This document shows positions 25,801 through 40,800 of a stretch of 64,000 nt of DNA, piece after piece. Below the pieces are notes generated by a model. The model was not told the origin of the DNA. It saw only the letters and a program-made list of their open reading frames with translations, and made no database searches. Within the stretch, counting starts at the first letter, position 1. Every line of letters begins with the position of its first letter. This stretch comes from Harmonia axyridis. Taxonomy: Eukaryota; Arthropoda; Insecta; Coleoptera; Coccinellidae. The stretch lies in the NCBI RefSeq assembly GCF_914767665.1, contig NC_059502.1:64276031-64340030 (forward strand), in the 5' to 3' direction. The translations under genes and the position numbers were made by a program.

Positions 25801-28800
25801 GTTGTCCCTATTTGAACTGTGTAGAGGTTTACATAAAACAGACTTCTCAACAACTAAAGAAGTGGATAAATCCCTTAACCTTAAATATCTCGATCCAGAC
25901 CTTAACTCAATCGCCAAATTTACACGCTTGTAGAATGTAGATTTAAGGGTAGTTTCATTGCACAATGTTCTTATGACCTGTTGTGTCCCACAGCTGTTCT
26001 CACCATTTGTCATCGTAGTCTTCAGCTTGCTCTCTAGTTCTAGAGTTCCAATGAACTCCAGTATTTAGGATGGTTTCAAGGAGGTTACTTCCTCACTTCT
26101 ACAATTCTCTTGATCAAAGCATTTTTTTGCGTTGGCTGGCGATGGTGAGGCATTCCATTACCAATTGATTCGGAGTTTCTTCCTCCTCTCCAATGAATCT
26201 CCACTGGCCGCCTTCTGCTATACTGATTCTTATCAGTTGTTTTCTGAGGCGGAAATGTCTCGTAAGGAATCCGGTGCTCAGGTGGAGCATATTCTCACTA
26301 AAATCCAGATAATTCTTGGATCTTGCAGTATCAAAGTTAAGAAGAAACTTTTCGGATTTATCCAACCCAGGAAGATTCCGCCAGAGTGTTTCTATTTCGG
26401 TTTTTTCCTTCTTCTATAACTCTTTCTTATAGGTACATTTACCTTCATCACAGAAAGGTTCTGGGCCAATCAAAGGAATCTGTGCTCTTTTTATGGTAAG
26501 TGTTTTAGCCCCTTCATTTCCTTTAATTCTCTTCAATGATCAGAAACCCAGACCAAAAAGACCTTGTTATTCTTGCATGTTTCGTTGAGTTTCCTTCGGC
26601 ACTCCAATACAATGTTAGAAGAGATTCAAGCTTCGATTGCAGCTTAACTATCAGAATGCATCGCTATATCACATTTCTTATAGTTTCTTATTAGGTTAGT
26701 TTCCACACATATTTCTATTGCATGAAAGGCACTTGGACAACGGCCTCACAATAGTGAGCATTTGAGGCCAGCAGCAGTACCTGTTGTGGTTTTAGAACCA
26801 TCTTCGAATCATTTGATGGTATCCTTCTTAAAGCTTGATAGATATTATCGAGAAAAAAAGTGTAATGGCACTGATGGTGCCATATCTGCGTAATTGGCGC
26901 ATGAATGAATGGTCGTTCAAAAGCATCTGACTTTCTTCTTCTTTATGTGCCGTCTCCTTTGAGAAGGTTGGCTATCATCATGGCGGTTTTTATCTTTGAA
27001 GTTGCGGATCTGAACAACTCAACAGAGCTACTGTTGTACCACTGCCTTAGGTTGTTCAACCAGGAGATGCGTCTTCTTCCTATACTTCTTTTACCCTGTA
27101 TTTTCCCCTGTATAATAGTCTGCAACAGCGTATACCTCTCCCCTCTCATCACGTGGCCCAGATACTGCAATTTTCTGATTTTGACTGTGTCGACTATTTC
27201 CTTCTCCTTTCCCATTCTTCTCATTACCTCCTTGTTCGTTATTCTGCTCACCCAGCTTATTCTGACTTTACGTTGGTGCTTTTCCCTCATTTTTTTTTTA
27301 TATTATGCTTGCATTTTCTATTTTTGTAATTCCGGTTTCGTTGTCAATAGGAAATTTCACCTAAAGCTTAAAATTTTATGTTATATTTACTTGCAAAATC
27401 TCAACCAGGCCGGAACTGAATTCATTTTTTTTTCTATACTCTGCTTAATTTCCTTCGTTGACTCTATCAGCACGAAGATTGAATTGATTATTCATTCTAT
27501 ATGGACTTGCAAAATTTGAACTGAATCAAGGAATTATTGGTTTCTTTTCAAATTTTTTTTTTCCTAGAATTTTCACATCTATTATTTAGTATATTATACA
27601 TATTTCATTTTATTAATTGCAGTCATTGTTCGAAATCAAACAAAACCAAATGAAAAAGACCTTGGAAACAGAAATTTCCACAGGAATTCCTATTTGGCTC
27701 CAATCCAATTGCCCATCATACTACTAATGATTCAAAAGAGAAATATATGCCGAAATAAAAGAAATTTTTTAAATGAATCCGAATTCCCTACGACTCAAAC
27801 AGAAAGCGTGATTTTTTGGTACCATTCTAATTATCACCTCAACTGAACATATACATGAAGTTTGCTTTGGTTAAACACCATACGATATAATGATCCTGAT
27901 ATGCCTAAAACTTTCGCCTATGTTAGATGCCAAATGAAATTATTTCAGAGAGGGGAATCGCGTTAGACCTGTAATGCTCGTAGTTGGCAATGGAATTTTG
28001 CTGTTACCTTCCGTGGCTTGGTAGTTGAAAGCCGTCCAAACTCCACGAAATTTCAGGCGTCGGATTACCGGATGCGCTACATTTGAGGGAAACTGCAGGA
28101 CCAGGCTGGAGTGTTTGCTCAATGAATGAGTAGATCAGCATCGGTGGAGCATCTGGAAAATATAATGATATATAGAAATTTTTTTTGTTAGGACTAGTTT
28201 ACGTCCGCCACTTTGTCTGCCATTCGATTTCGATTGAACTAAACCGAAATGTTGTCCAAGCTGAGCTCAATCTACATCTACATAAAAACTAAACATAATC
28301 CGTTCATTTCAAGATCAGAGTACATAAGACAGACCGAGAGCGAGACAGACAAAAAATTCACTCAAAAAAATAATTTCTCTTCTTGTGTTGCTCTCTATTA
28401 TTTGCACATACTTAACTTGAAATTTGATTTCCGTCAAACAATTCTCGAAAATGTCAGTGCCGTTCGAGTAGGGGAATTTTTGTCGAGTAATTTTTATTTA
28501 CGCCACTAAAAAGTTTGCAAAGAAACACTAAAAGTTGACTTGCTACAGAAATTGTGGCTATTTTGATGTGAAATACCTTCAGCTGTTCGATAATTATTGC
28601 AAAACACGAGTTAATTTTGGAAATTTCAACAATCTGTATCTTTTTATTGAATAGAGTCAGGACCTACATGACCTTTGTAAATTAGTTTTTATTTTCATCA
28701 TCTGGCAGCTGTCTCTTTTCAAGATTTGATATTAGACAAGAAAGAACTACGCCATTACTGAAAATGAAACATACGCTTCAACAACGCATGGAAGTTTTTA

Positions 28801-31800
28801 AAATTGATTAACAAAACGGTGAAAGTTTTGCAAAGTTCGTAAAACTAAAGCACCTTTGAGTCATCGTGCATGTAGCACCTTTTAGACGGTCCAATAGTGA
28901 AACTGGTAGAAAAATTTGAGCTGTTGGGACAAGTTGGTGATGTGAAGAATCAGGACCGTTTGCATCGCCCAAGAATAACTGAGAATATTGCTGCTGTAGC
29001 CCATAATGTTTGCCAGATTTTTCAATTCTCTGTTGATCTTGGGAAGTAGGCATTAGCATTGATGATTTTTTATGGCCGGAATTGAAAGATATTGATGTGA
29101 AGGACGTTTATGAAACAAGACGGCGCTAAGTGTAACACAAAAAACGAAACTATCGAAATTTTGATAAAAAAATCAGGTTATACCATTTGAATAAATGGGC
29201 CTATTGTCATTTTTTGAAGGTCATTTTTCAGAAATTGCAGTGTCTTTTAGAACTCCTGTAGAAGTGATCCGTAAATTCGCTGAAGACTTGAAAACTTTTC
29301 GGAAATGCAATAAAAAAAAATCGTAGGATTATTACGAACGGCATTCATTGAGGGAATGTTTTATTACCAAATAACACTTGTATCTACGTCACTGAAAATG
29401 TTTTGAAGATTCAAGAAATATTGAAAGTTAACATTCTATGTATGTGGCAGAAAAATACCTTCAGACATTTCAAAATTATTGTAAAAAATGGGTTCATTTT
29501 GCCAACTCCTCTGAATTTTGTTATTGAAAAGAATGAAGCCTCATTTTTGTTGAAAATTTGTTCCTATTTTTATTGATGCTCTCTACCCCATCAGCTTGTT
29601 ACATTTAATAAAAAACATATCTGTTTAATTCATTCAAACATAGTTGATGATGTTATTTTAATTTATCATCAACTTGTTTCTTTCAGAGGGGTATCTAACT
29701 CACCTCCCAGTTGTAATTCGGCCGCCGCTTGAGCTGTATCTCCTTCAGCTCGTCTGATAACGCATTGGTACATCCCTCGATCTTCCCTACCCACGTTGTT
29801 TATCATCAGCGTTTCACTGGAACCTCTTCCGGTACTGGGAAGTTGTCTCCCATCTTTATACCAAGTTACTAGATGTGGTCCTCCACTTTGGGTTGATATC
29901 ACACATCGGAACTCTGCACTGCCTCCCATGTGAACGCTAAGAAGTGGAGGTGTTATTTCTACATGAAGTGGGGTGGATACTATGAGCCTCAGTTCTGCAC
30001 TTGCTTCTCCTCCTGCATTGGCAGCCGAACATCGGTAAACACCAGCTTGAAAAATAAGATTTCGAAAATTAATTTATAGGTGCAAAAACAAGGTTTGAAT
30101 ATCATTATTGATATTGTTCTTCTTGTATTATCCCAATTGAAAGAATAAGGGATGAAAAATGACCCCATAAAGGGTAAGAAGGAAAAGTCTAGTATTTAGT
30201 ATTGAACCTCCAATGTATAGTTTCTCCGATATCGTACAGTTGGGTTTGAAAGGAAAAACTACACCTTTCATTTTGCTCAATAATCTTTTCTAGTTTTACT
30301 TCAAAAAAAGTAATTTTTACTCCAATAATCTGTATGTAGGTTATGTTGACATTAATCAGATCGACTTCTAGGACGAGTTCTCTTTTTAGAGGTCTGATGA
30401 ATGGAGGTTAGGAGTATACTTCATAGAAAAAGATAAAATTATTTCGAATTCAATAAAACACAAGTGGAATTGGTTGATTCTTCAGTTCAGTTCAGCTCAT
30501 CATGGAAAGAAATATTTAATAATAGATTTTGAGATCGGGATGAAATCAATGAATTAAATATTGTGACACTTTCGAAAAAATAAAACTGAAATGGAAATCA
30601 CTGGGATTAATGTTTTCCAATCTGATCAGGGAAATGACTAGAATAATGGTCTAAATGAAAAATAACTCAATGAAAGTTTTACCATCGTCCAAAGTAACTG
30701 CTTCAATGGCTAAGACAGGACCCAATTGGCGCATTCTTGGACCTGGAGTTACAAGACTAGTTTCTGTACCAGAATGGGAGTACCAGCTGCAAAAATATGA
30801 AGTTTAGTAACGATATAGAAATATAAGTTAAAATAAAGCCCACTAGTTCCAAATATTCAAACCAATCAGTTTTTTGTTTATCTGTGTATTCAGTAGAAAT
30901 TGTAAAAAATTATGAGTTTAGAAATTAATGTTCGAAAACAGAAACAATGAAGAAAATTTATATAGGGATGTGAAGTAGATTTTAGGTTTATCAATGAGAT
31001 GGTATCCTAATTTTCTGTTCCTATCTATTCATTCGATTTCAAATTTTCTGCTGATTAGTAGAATTTATCACAGCATTGGTGTTTTGAACTAATTTTTCCT
31101 AAAATTACATTTTACATTCACCATTCCTGGAATTGAGAGGGAGTCGAGTATTTCATAAAGATCGATTACTGATTTTCAATGTTACTAAAAAATAATATAC
31201 CTACAATAATTGCAATTAGTTCTGGGGAACCTAGATATACTACAGTAATAAAATATTTATGATCTTACCGATATTCTGGGGATGGGCATCCTTGAGCAAT
31301 ACAAATTAAAGCTGCTCCTTCGTCTTGCGAAACGGTAATCGAATCAGAATTTTCAGCTATGACCGGAGGAACAATCCCTCGATGTTCTGGAAAAATATCG
31401 ACTCAATTGATCACTACTTGGTAAGGTTTATTTTTTTCTTTCGATGAAGAGATGTATGTGCCAAAACCAAAAATAAAGTGTAGTTTTCATGAATCATCAG
31501 AAGTATTTCTGTGATTTGTTATTTTTTTTTTGTAAATTATCATGAAACCTCATATCTTACTTCTTTCTGCACTGCAAATTTGACACTATAGTGATTCTCC
31601 AATTCACTGGTTTGTTATTAGGAATAATAATTTACAAGGAATTCGTGTTTTCGAACTCAATAAATTCCTGCCTATTTTAAATTGGTATTGATTCATTAAT
31701 TAATAATTAATTTTCAATGAATACTCTATAAAACATTCATCTCACGGAAATATAAAACACAAATTCATCAAATGAATTGGAAAATGGTTTATCGACTCAC

Positions 31801-34800
31801 CAGTTATTCTTATGTTTGCATGTGCACTAACGATCACTTGACGGCTCAGTTTGTGCATTGTTCTGCACCTGTAGGTTGGAAATTGATCGCTGAATTCTAG
31901 GTTATGAACCAGTAGTTCGCCTGAAGGTAACTGATGAAATTTTCCATCTGAAAATTGTAACTTAATTTTATACCTGATTTCAGCTTTTTCTAAAATCTTT
32001 GTAAAATGTCAACTCTTAATGTTGGGGGTTGATTTAGCTCTGGCCGTGAGATTACCATGAATTATAATCTGAATAAGGTTGGAGGTTCGGGTGACGTCTA
32101 AGAAATCACATGAATTAAATTACAATTATTTTAGGTGGTATCAAGCTCTGCATGATTCAATTACTCAATTTTCTGAAATGAAGGGTTTTCCAATAAGAGG
32201 TTTAGTTTTGTTTGAAAAAAAAACGAGTATATTTTGAGAGAAATCAACGGATGTTTACTTCAATGTGAAGAGAAAGGTACGCCATTAACAATAGAAAAAG
32301 AATTCAGCCAAATGGCCACCACGGCAGCGGTTGCTGCATTTTCTTTTCATGAAATTTTCCATCACCAATTCGCATATTTGCGGCTGTACGTCCTCGATAA
32401 CTTCAAGAATGCCTTCTTTAAGGTCTTTAATTGGTTGTGGAGCATTGACAAAGGTCTTTATTGCAAAATTATGATTGTTTCGTTCAGTATCTTCCAATTC
32501 CGGCCATGAAAAATCATTAATGATAGCTCGGTAGCGCAATCTGCATTTCAAAGACCCAATCAACTTTAACTATAAAAGTCTTAAGATCTTTTTGCGAGTT
32601 GATGAAGAATGCGTATAGTAGGTAATAATAATTCTGTAAAATATCAGGGAAAAATTTGCCATTTCAACGGAGTAATTGGATTCAGTATTTTTTCATGAAT
32701 CACCCTATATCTACGAAACTAATATCTTTATGAGACATTTCAACCCCCAATCCTCATTCACTTTGAGGTCCTCTATCTTCACTGGGCCTTCTTCCTTACG
32801 TCGCCATCAGCCACCCGGTATACATATATTTATTTCCCTTCATATTTTTCTCATCAGGTTGAGATGTTGCGTGAAATTCATGAAATATGAAACCCTCCTG
32901 GGCGTTGTGAATCAGGAACATTTCAGGGTTGGTTTTTTCACTCGAGCGATTCCAAAGGATTCTTATGGGAAACGACAAAACTTGAAGAACGCTTTCGCAC
33001 GATCTGTTGTATCGATATCGTTCTAATTTATTCACATGAGATAACATTCACTGGCGTCTATATTGTACCGTTGTCATATCGGTAAATGTAAAAATGTCCA
33101 CTTTTCACAGCTCTGATATGAACACGTAGCTTTGAATTCGGCGCAGAGCCCCGTTACAAGTTGTGAGAATAAGCGTTTTACTGTTTTTACGAGAATTGTA
33201 TTCTCCAGCTATATCGTGGAACTAGAAAATCAACCTGTCATCTCTCTTCGGGTGGTTATTTCCAATGTCAATTCACGAATGATAAAGTCCTCCTCGTTCT
33301 TTTTCCATATAGCTCTGAATTTCTGTAGGACCCTATCTATATAAGACATTGAAGTCTCCCAATACTGTCAGATAGATTGAAGTGTTATTGGCATGTCATA
33401 TCACCAGTAAGTTGATATTATCCTGTTTTCAGAGGAAGGTAGGTATATCGAAAAGTTTATGATGTGAACTATGAATAAAATGCTTTTTTGCTCAGTATTT
33501 CTATAACAAGATACGTTCACATAGAGAACTTGAGGAAGGAAATGAATAAATAAATGACGATGATGAATCTTTCATCGCTTGTCACATCTACCTATTATAT
33601 TCATTTTTTGTAACATTTTTTTTTCACAGGAACAGTATGAATTTAACGTGTAATATTTCTGTATTTAGCATTATTTTTCGTTTACTGATATCTACTTCCA
33701 CTTGCGACAAATATGATGAACATTCAACACGATAATTCCTGTGTTTTTGTCTAAAATTTCTGATTGGGTTTTCCAATAAGATGTTCCATTTCGATATTTG
33801 ATATATTCCATTTAATATTCCAAGAGGAATCAATGGATATTTATTTCATTGTATAGGCAGGTGTCTAGCAGAAAATGACCAGTGTAGATTTTGTGGAGAG
33901 GATATAGAAACTCTGGATCACCTGGTGAAGGGATGCCTCGCCACCACTAGCCAACGCAAAAACTGATCTGGACAAAAAATTTATAGAAGTGAGGAAGTAG
34001 CCTCCTTGAAGTCATCCCAGATACTGGAGTTCATTAGTACTCTGAAACTGGAAGACGAGCTGCAAGAAAAGCTCTGATGGGGGACACAATCGAGCATTAG
34101 GTCGCAGTGCAAGCAAACCCCCTTGAAATAAATCTTAATTTTAATGGCCATCAAGGCTATAACCTTTTCATCAAAATTTCCATGGCCAAATGTGAAAGTG
34201 AGAGGTGTCCAGATAGCGGGCTATTAAAAATGAAAACCCTGTATATCCTAAATAAGCATAAACCTATAATAAAATATATTTATTTAATGGATTCGGTCCT
34301 TACTTGGCGGAAATTCATTATAAATAAAATAAAACGAAGTAATTTCCATTATATTATAATATAGGGGAAATTACTTCGTTTTATTTTATTTAAAATATAT
34401 TTTTTGTTTTTTTGAACTTTCAAAATGATAAGAATGACGAAATATCTCACTCACCCCCTTGTAACGATGGATATATGAAGAGTGAAGGTTCCTGTACCCA
34501 GGAAATGATGCGTACTAAATCCTTAACAAATGCTGGAATTACGCATTTGAGAACGGCCGTGCAACCTCTCGCTGCTCCTCTGACTTCCACGTCTACTTTG
34601 TATGCTTGCGTCACGACTGGAAAAAAACAACTTCATGAAGACGAATATTCTCTACTCCGAAAGTAGAAATGAGGGAAATTCATTTCATGTATGAGTCCAT
34701 TATGAGGTATTTCTCACGAGAGAAAGTTTGTTTTCCGACCATCTGCAGAGTTTATGAGCATGTACGAACATATTAGAGTCGCAAAACTGACACATGAAGG

Positions 34801-37800
34801 CCGTTATGTAGAATTATAAAATTCAACAGTGCGTAGAGATACTAGTACTATGCTAAAGATTTGGCTATCAAATCACCTTTCCTATTTCTTCAGTATTCTA
34901 CAAGGTGTTTCAAAAGAAAATTTATGGTTGAAAAAGCGATTAACAAAAATAAGCCGTTAGTCGAAAACATTTTTATCAACTACGAAAATACAATATTTTT
35001 GAATTCATCTCTTGGAAATGATGTGCAAATGTCTACAATCGCGTTCATTTAATCTAACACTAAAATTCCTGATAACGGAGTGGCAAGTATGCTTTGCGAT
35101 GGTGAATATTTTGTTTTAACTGGGCCAGGCAGTTGGTTTATTAACGTAAACTTCAATAATTTCAGAAAACCGCACAGATGAAAGTCCATAGGAGTCAAAT
35201 CAGGACTGCGGCGGGAAATGTCACCTATCCTGAAGATCAATTTGCCTGGATTAAGGATACTGCACACTTTATTAGATGAAGTGGCCACCAGTCAAATTGG
35301 CTGAATTTTTGATATGTTAAGTATAGTCCAAGTCATTTCAAACAAAAAGTTCAAAAGGAAAAAGTTTTTTCATAGGCTAGTTTTGACGCTAGAGGTCCCT
35401 GACAAATCTATTGGACGTGTGTTAAGTTGCTTCATCCGGCTGGATACCATGTACTTCGGTTATAGAAAGAAAAGTTATGCAGTTGTGGTAACAAAAAAAC
35501 ATTTATCATCCTCGCATGACAATTTTAATTGGTAATAAGTGTACAGTACGGGCAGATAAATAATTTCTCGCGATTACATTGCATCCAATACGATCACCTT
35601 TGGTGATTGAAGGTGTTTCTAGGATTGTTTTTCAAATTGGTTGCACTCCAATAGGGACAGTTCTGCTTATTTCTGTGAACCCTAAGAATAAATTAGGCTT
35701 TTTCTTCACAAGATGTTCACGGAAGTTTGTCAGCGCTCAATTGTCTGGTTTACGGATTCTGAATGTAATCTTCAAATTATTGACTGAACTTCTATCGAAG
35801 AAATATAATATGAAGTTCGAAAAAAATGACCTAATTTCAATTTCAACTTTTCATGTCCCCAAAAAGAAATTTTGTTTTGCTACTGGGTAACTGAGTACAC
35901 CCCTGTTCAGGTCTAGTTTCGAGCAAATTGAACATCGTGGATTGACTGTCTGTGGAGAACCAGGATGCAAAGCGATCAATCTTTCCTCTAATATAACCTT
36001 CAAATTCAGTTCGTTGCCTTACTGAAAAATGACTGTGTTATTCCAGTGAAGTCGTTTGTAGACTTTGCAAAGAAATTGCACGCCTATGGAAGGTCTGGTG
36101 GGATTGGGACGCTAATGTACGTTCACAGAGTTGTTCGAATTTGACGTTTACATTGTCACTCGCAGGTATGTCTCATTTATGTTCTATGTAATGTGGCTAC
36201 ATTGTCATGAAGTATGAACGCTTCAAATTTGATACTATGCTTTATCATTTTCTTCAAAGCGAAATTTCCTGATTAGCCTAATTGCCAACACATCGTTCTA
36301 CTGATCTTCTAAGCACAGGTTCGAATCAGTGGTGACAAACGTTAAGAGACACGTTGGTGTTTACTCATTGTTGTTTTGAAATTGTACAGGGTGTCACAAA
36401 TTCGATGCTCACTGAGAGCATCTCAAGAACTATAAGACTCAGAGAAAAATCTACAAGCACTCCCGATTTCTTTTTTCGAAATAATTGGATATCTTAAAAC
36501 AGATCATAGATATCTTGATTCGTTCTCGAGTTGCAGGAAGTTCTTGAAAAATCACAGTTGCAATATTTTGCTATATCTTGGTGATATTTTCACTCTGCAT
36601 TGATAGTGTGAATTATTAACTAAACGAATTTTATTTTGAATAATGTTTGACCAATTATAATTTTTTTTAAAGTCTAATATCTATTATAACCTAATGGATA
36701 AGCAATATTTGTCGCGTGGTGTTTCACATAAAATGTTTTCCTACGAGGAATTCTACACTGAAGGAAGCTATTCTCCAACTTCAATATAGAATTGAGTTGT
36801 ACCCATAAACTTTCTCGTTCAGGAGGTCATATTCTACAAAAAACAAAAAATATGATTTATAATTAACCCATGACAATTTTTTCATTAGGTTACTGCCTGG
36901 TTCTTTTTAAGATTAAGTGATCAACGTAAATATGTAAACAATGGTTGAAATAATATTAAATGTCTCCGTTTGAAATTGAAAAGTAGATACCTATCAATCT
37001 ACTCAAAATTCAACTCACAGATCCTTTAAAACGAGCGTCCTTCATAAATGCCTATTATTTTCTGCACAACATTTTGTCCCAGCTGCTCTAATACGTTCGG
37101 ATTAATTTTATAGACATTCATCTCAAGGTAAACAAACACAAAATAATAATTTGGCGAGAGTACTGGGATCTCTGGGAGCGAGAGAATATTCCTCCTTCGG
37201 GAAATCAGGCTTTCTGGAAACACAGCGAACCCACGGAAGTTGTTTGCCAAACTCACCTTAATTCGGAATTTTGGACATTCATTTCCATTTATGAATTTTT
37301 TTCGTTCCGTCAACAAAATATATTAATTTTTTTAACTGAAAATTTATATCACTGAATCCAATATACAAGGTGTCTACTTTAAATTTACCTAGATTTACCT
37401 AGTGGACTTTCAAAGGACAAGATCTGTTTAGTTCATTCTATATCTATTTGCTGGCTATTATTATATTACTGGAATTTTTCTTTTTGTATATTTTTTAAAA
37501 AGGATCTTTGATAAAAATCATTGGTCCGTTGAAAATGAATAAATAAATGAATAAATCTGTTAACTTACCTGCTCTAACCTGAACGTCCCTGCTTATGATC
37601 CGACCCACTGTATTGGAAGCGACACACCTGTACACGGTGCTGTGGATATCTTGCCTATAGGAAGCTGCGGAGAAAGGCTGCAGGAACAGAGTTCCGTTCC
37701 TTAATACCCTTCTGATTCCGGAAACATCCCCTACTGACGTGCCGTCGACCGACAGCCAGTCGATTGAGGGTTGAGGACTGCCCGAGGCAGAACAATCCAA

Positions 37801-40800
37801 CCAGCCGCCACTGGAGTTCGAAAATTCCAATTGCGGCGGAGGCTCCATCACAAAAGATGGACCCCGAAGATGCAAATCAAAGGATGATGAATGTCCTGCA
37901 ACCATACATCACATGTCAAATATTCATGTTAATATACGAAGACTTCAAAATAATGAGCGAACATGTCTGGGGAGAAGTAATCACGCAGAGATAACTTTGT
38001 GTTTTATTCGAAGAGAATCTCCGACTCATCCCATTAGAACTTGCGGAAACATGGGAGCAATTCTGGTTTTCAACAGTAGTTTCCAAAGAGATTGTTCTAA
38101 TAAAATTATAATAATAATGCTCAGACATAAGGAAGAACATAAAAAGTATGGTGTTTCCTTCACAGTTTCCGTTCCATTTGAATCAAGTCAGACAAGATAA
38201 ATGAAAATTACATGTATAAATTTAAAGGAATACGGTCCTTGTCTTTTCAGATAAGACATAGAAAAATCCTTATAAAACGATGCGATCTGTCTCATATAAT
38301 ATGAGGAGTATCATATTCACTGAAATGGAAAATCCGAATTTAGTCCAGAAGTATACGGGGCGAGTCTTTGACTTGTACAAGGGTGGGCAAATTTCGATGT
38401 TTTAGCACTACAACACAACTTTTGAACCAGAGGAGATAGACAAAATCTGATACCCCCTTCTCGGTCCCTTTTTCTGAGAAATTAACAAGGGTAGTATTCA
38501 TTCAGCCACCTTCTTTTGTTTTCGAGATATAAGCAAGTTAAATAACAATTAATGCCGTCCCAATTTGAAATTGATTATTCCTTATTTGACTATGTTAAAT
38601 CTCTATTTGAATTTTTTGATTCCTAATATGATTTTGTTAAGTCTCAATTTGATATTGAAAAGGTTTTTAATTGATATGATGAACCTTCTTCGAGTACCAA
38701 ATTCCATTCAAACCTTCCAATTTCCAAGTAAGCTACACTTGTATTAAACTTTTTCATCTATTTTCACGACTCCCTATGTTTCAACTGTGAATACTCGAAT
38801 GATAGAATAACGATATTTCTTATTGGAAATGATATTCCGGAGAACAAACAACGAAGATTCGGCAGATAGAATAAATGCATTATTACCACTTACATCTTGG
38901 TCTGTAAATTCGTCACGTATTGTTGACTCAAAACGGGAAGATAACACAGGAATAATATCCGTTATTGAATTCCTTCTATACTACCTGTTTCATGATGCAT
39001 ACAAAACAAATTTGTGCAAAGCAATTGATACAAAATAAGGGTAGAACACGGATGATTGGTGTTCATCATGGAGTCCTATATATCTCTAAAGCCGGTTTCA
39101 CACGATCGCGATGCGGCAAGGAATCAATCACGTCGACCGATTTCTGTATACAAAAGGCACAAATTCAACAGAAGAATCAATTGACATGCAATTTGGAATC
39201 CATTACTGCCTATTCTTTCGTAACTCTACTTTCATTGGTTGCATAACATTATTCCGTAATAATAGCTTCTACCCGCTGATGCGCTCGTGTGCTGATCGAA
39301 AACTATAAATAATAATATAAATAAAAATATAAAAATGAATATAAAATAATAATTAAATAAAATTCAACACCTACTGGTTTTTCACATAGGTACACTTTGC
39401 ATAATAGGTAAATTCGCGTTCAGAACCAACTCAATATTTTCACTACTTGCCTGTAAACTTTTCCATTTGAAAATCCAAAGATAGAGCATCAATTTTCAAA
39501 ATTTTCAGGATGCCTTGCAACATATTTTCTATACAAGATAGGCGAAAACTGATATCGGTGTCTGAGGGCCAATTTCCATAGCTATCACCGTTACATAGTT
39601 ACTGGGCGTTTTTCAAGAATGTTCATTTTCAAAATATTGCTGTTACTGTTCTTCTGAAAGAAATTTTTCATTTCTCTTATAACATTCTTGAAGCAGTTTT
39701 TTACATAGAATTCAATTACGGTAATTGGATTTTCAGCAAGCTGAAATTTTATGAGATATCGCTATGAAAAATTTTTTTCAAATGGAGCACTCCCTATACA
39801 GGATGTTTCATGATATATGCGCAGGACTTCAAGATGTGAATGCTCGTTTGAGAATTGAAAAAAAAGTTTCTCTTTACTGACCCCCTGAAATGCACGATTT
39901 TCGAGATACAAGGTGTTGAAATTGAAAAAAAATCGAATATCTCCTGAATCTGTTATCGTACAGAAAACAGCTTTCGTAACCATCATTTTCTAATCATAAT
40001 GAGCTATGTTTTGTGAGGAACTTTTTTTTATTTATTGGTGAAGGTTTTGAAGGGAGAGTGGCTGTTTTTCTCTCCACCTTCTACGCTAATGGAAAAAATA
40101 GACACGGTTTTTGAGGCGCTCATTGAAACCGCCAATGTTTTCTATATAAAAAAGTGCTCTTGGTCCTATGCTCTAAAGTCGACCGTTTTCGCGAAAAATA
40201 AACTTTTTTACTTAAAAACATGGTCTTTACTGTCGCCCTTTTTTGATCGTCAGAACGACAGGATAAAATTTAAAATTATTTTCTGAACAACTGAAAAATG
40301 CTTACGAAAGCTATATTCTGCACGATAAAAGGGAGATACTCGGGGAGATATTAACAAATAGAACCTTTTTCCATATTTTTGGATGAGCTATCACATCCTG
40401 AAGTCCTGCGCATATATTATCAAACACCCTATATTTCTACGTATTGCGATAGAGTTGAAAATTACCATTCCAAAAATATAGCATTTGACACACTCTGCAT
40501 TACGGTCAGAAATGTGTTCTGCATCTTCAACATATTTTAGAGTTTTTTTTTTATTTTCTCATCACCTTTTTTGTAGACGAACCCTCATAAATACTCTGTA
40601 CCATTTATAGAATCTTCAGTATCTGATAATGAACTTGAAATAAATTCAAAACTTGGCAGTTACACAATTTAATCCCCAAATTGCAACACCATATTTTTGG
40701 TAATGAAAACAAAGGAATTATAAAACTCGTTGGAATTGAACCTTGAACCTTTTCAGCAGAATTCACATTTTTTGTTCACCCCCTAAAAAATATAATCAAA

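Noticed and set aside
26905..27519. A 204-codon plus-strand open frame
   Set aside because: It is the opposite strand of the LINE fragment at 26943-27290, followed by low-complexity AT sequence.
31269..34616. Possible Dscam1-type arrays of alternative Ig2 or Ig3 exons
   Set aside because: Only one exon for each half-domain was found. The introns around them hold repeats, not further Ig exons.
37495..37905. A single-exon reading of Ig1 starting with ATG at 37905
   Set aside because: The ATG lies before a TTGCAG acceptor, and the end runs past a GTAAGT donor. The real exon is 37569-37895.
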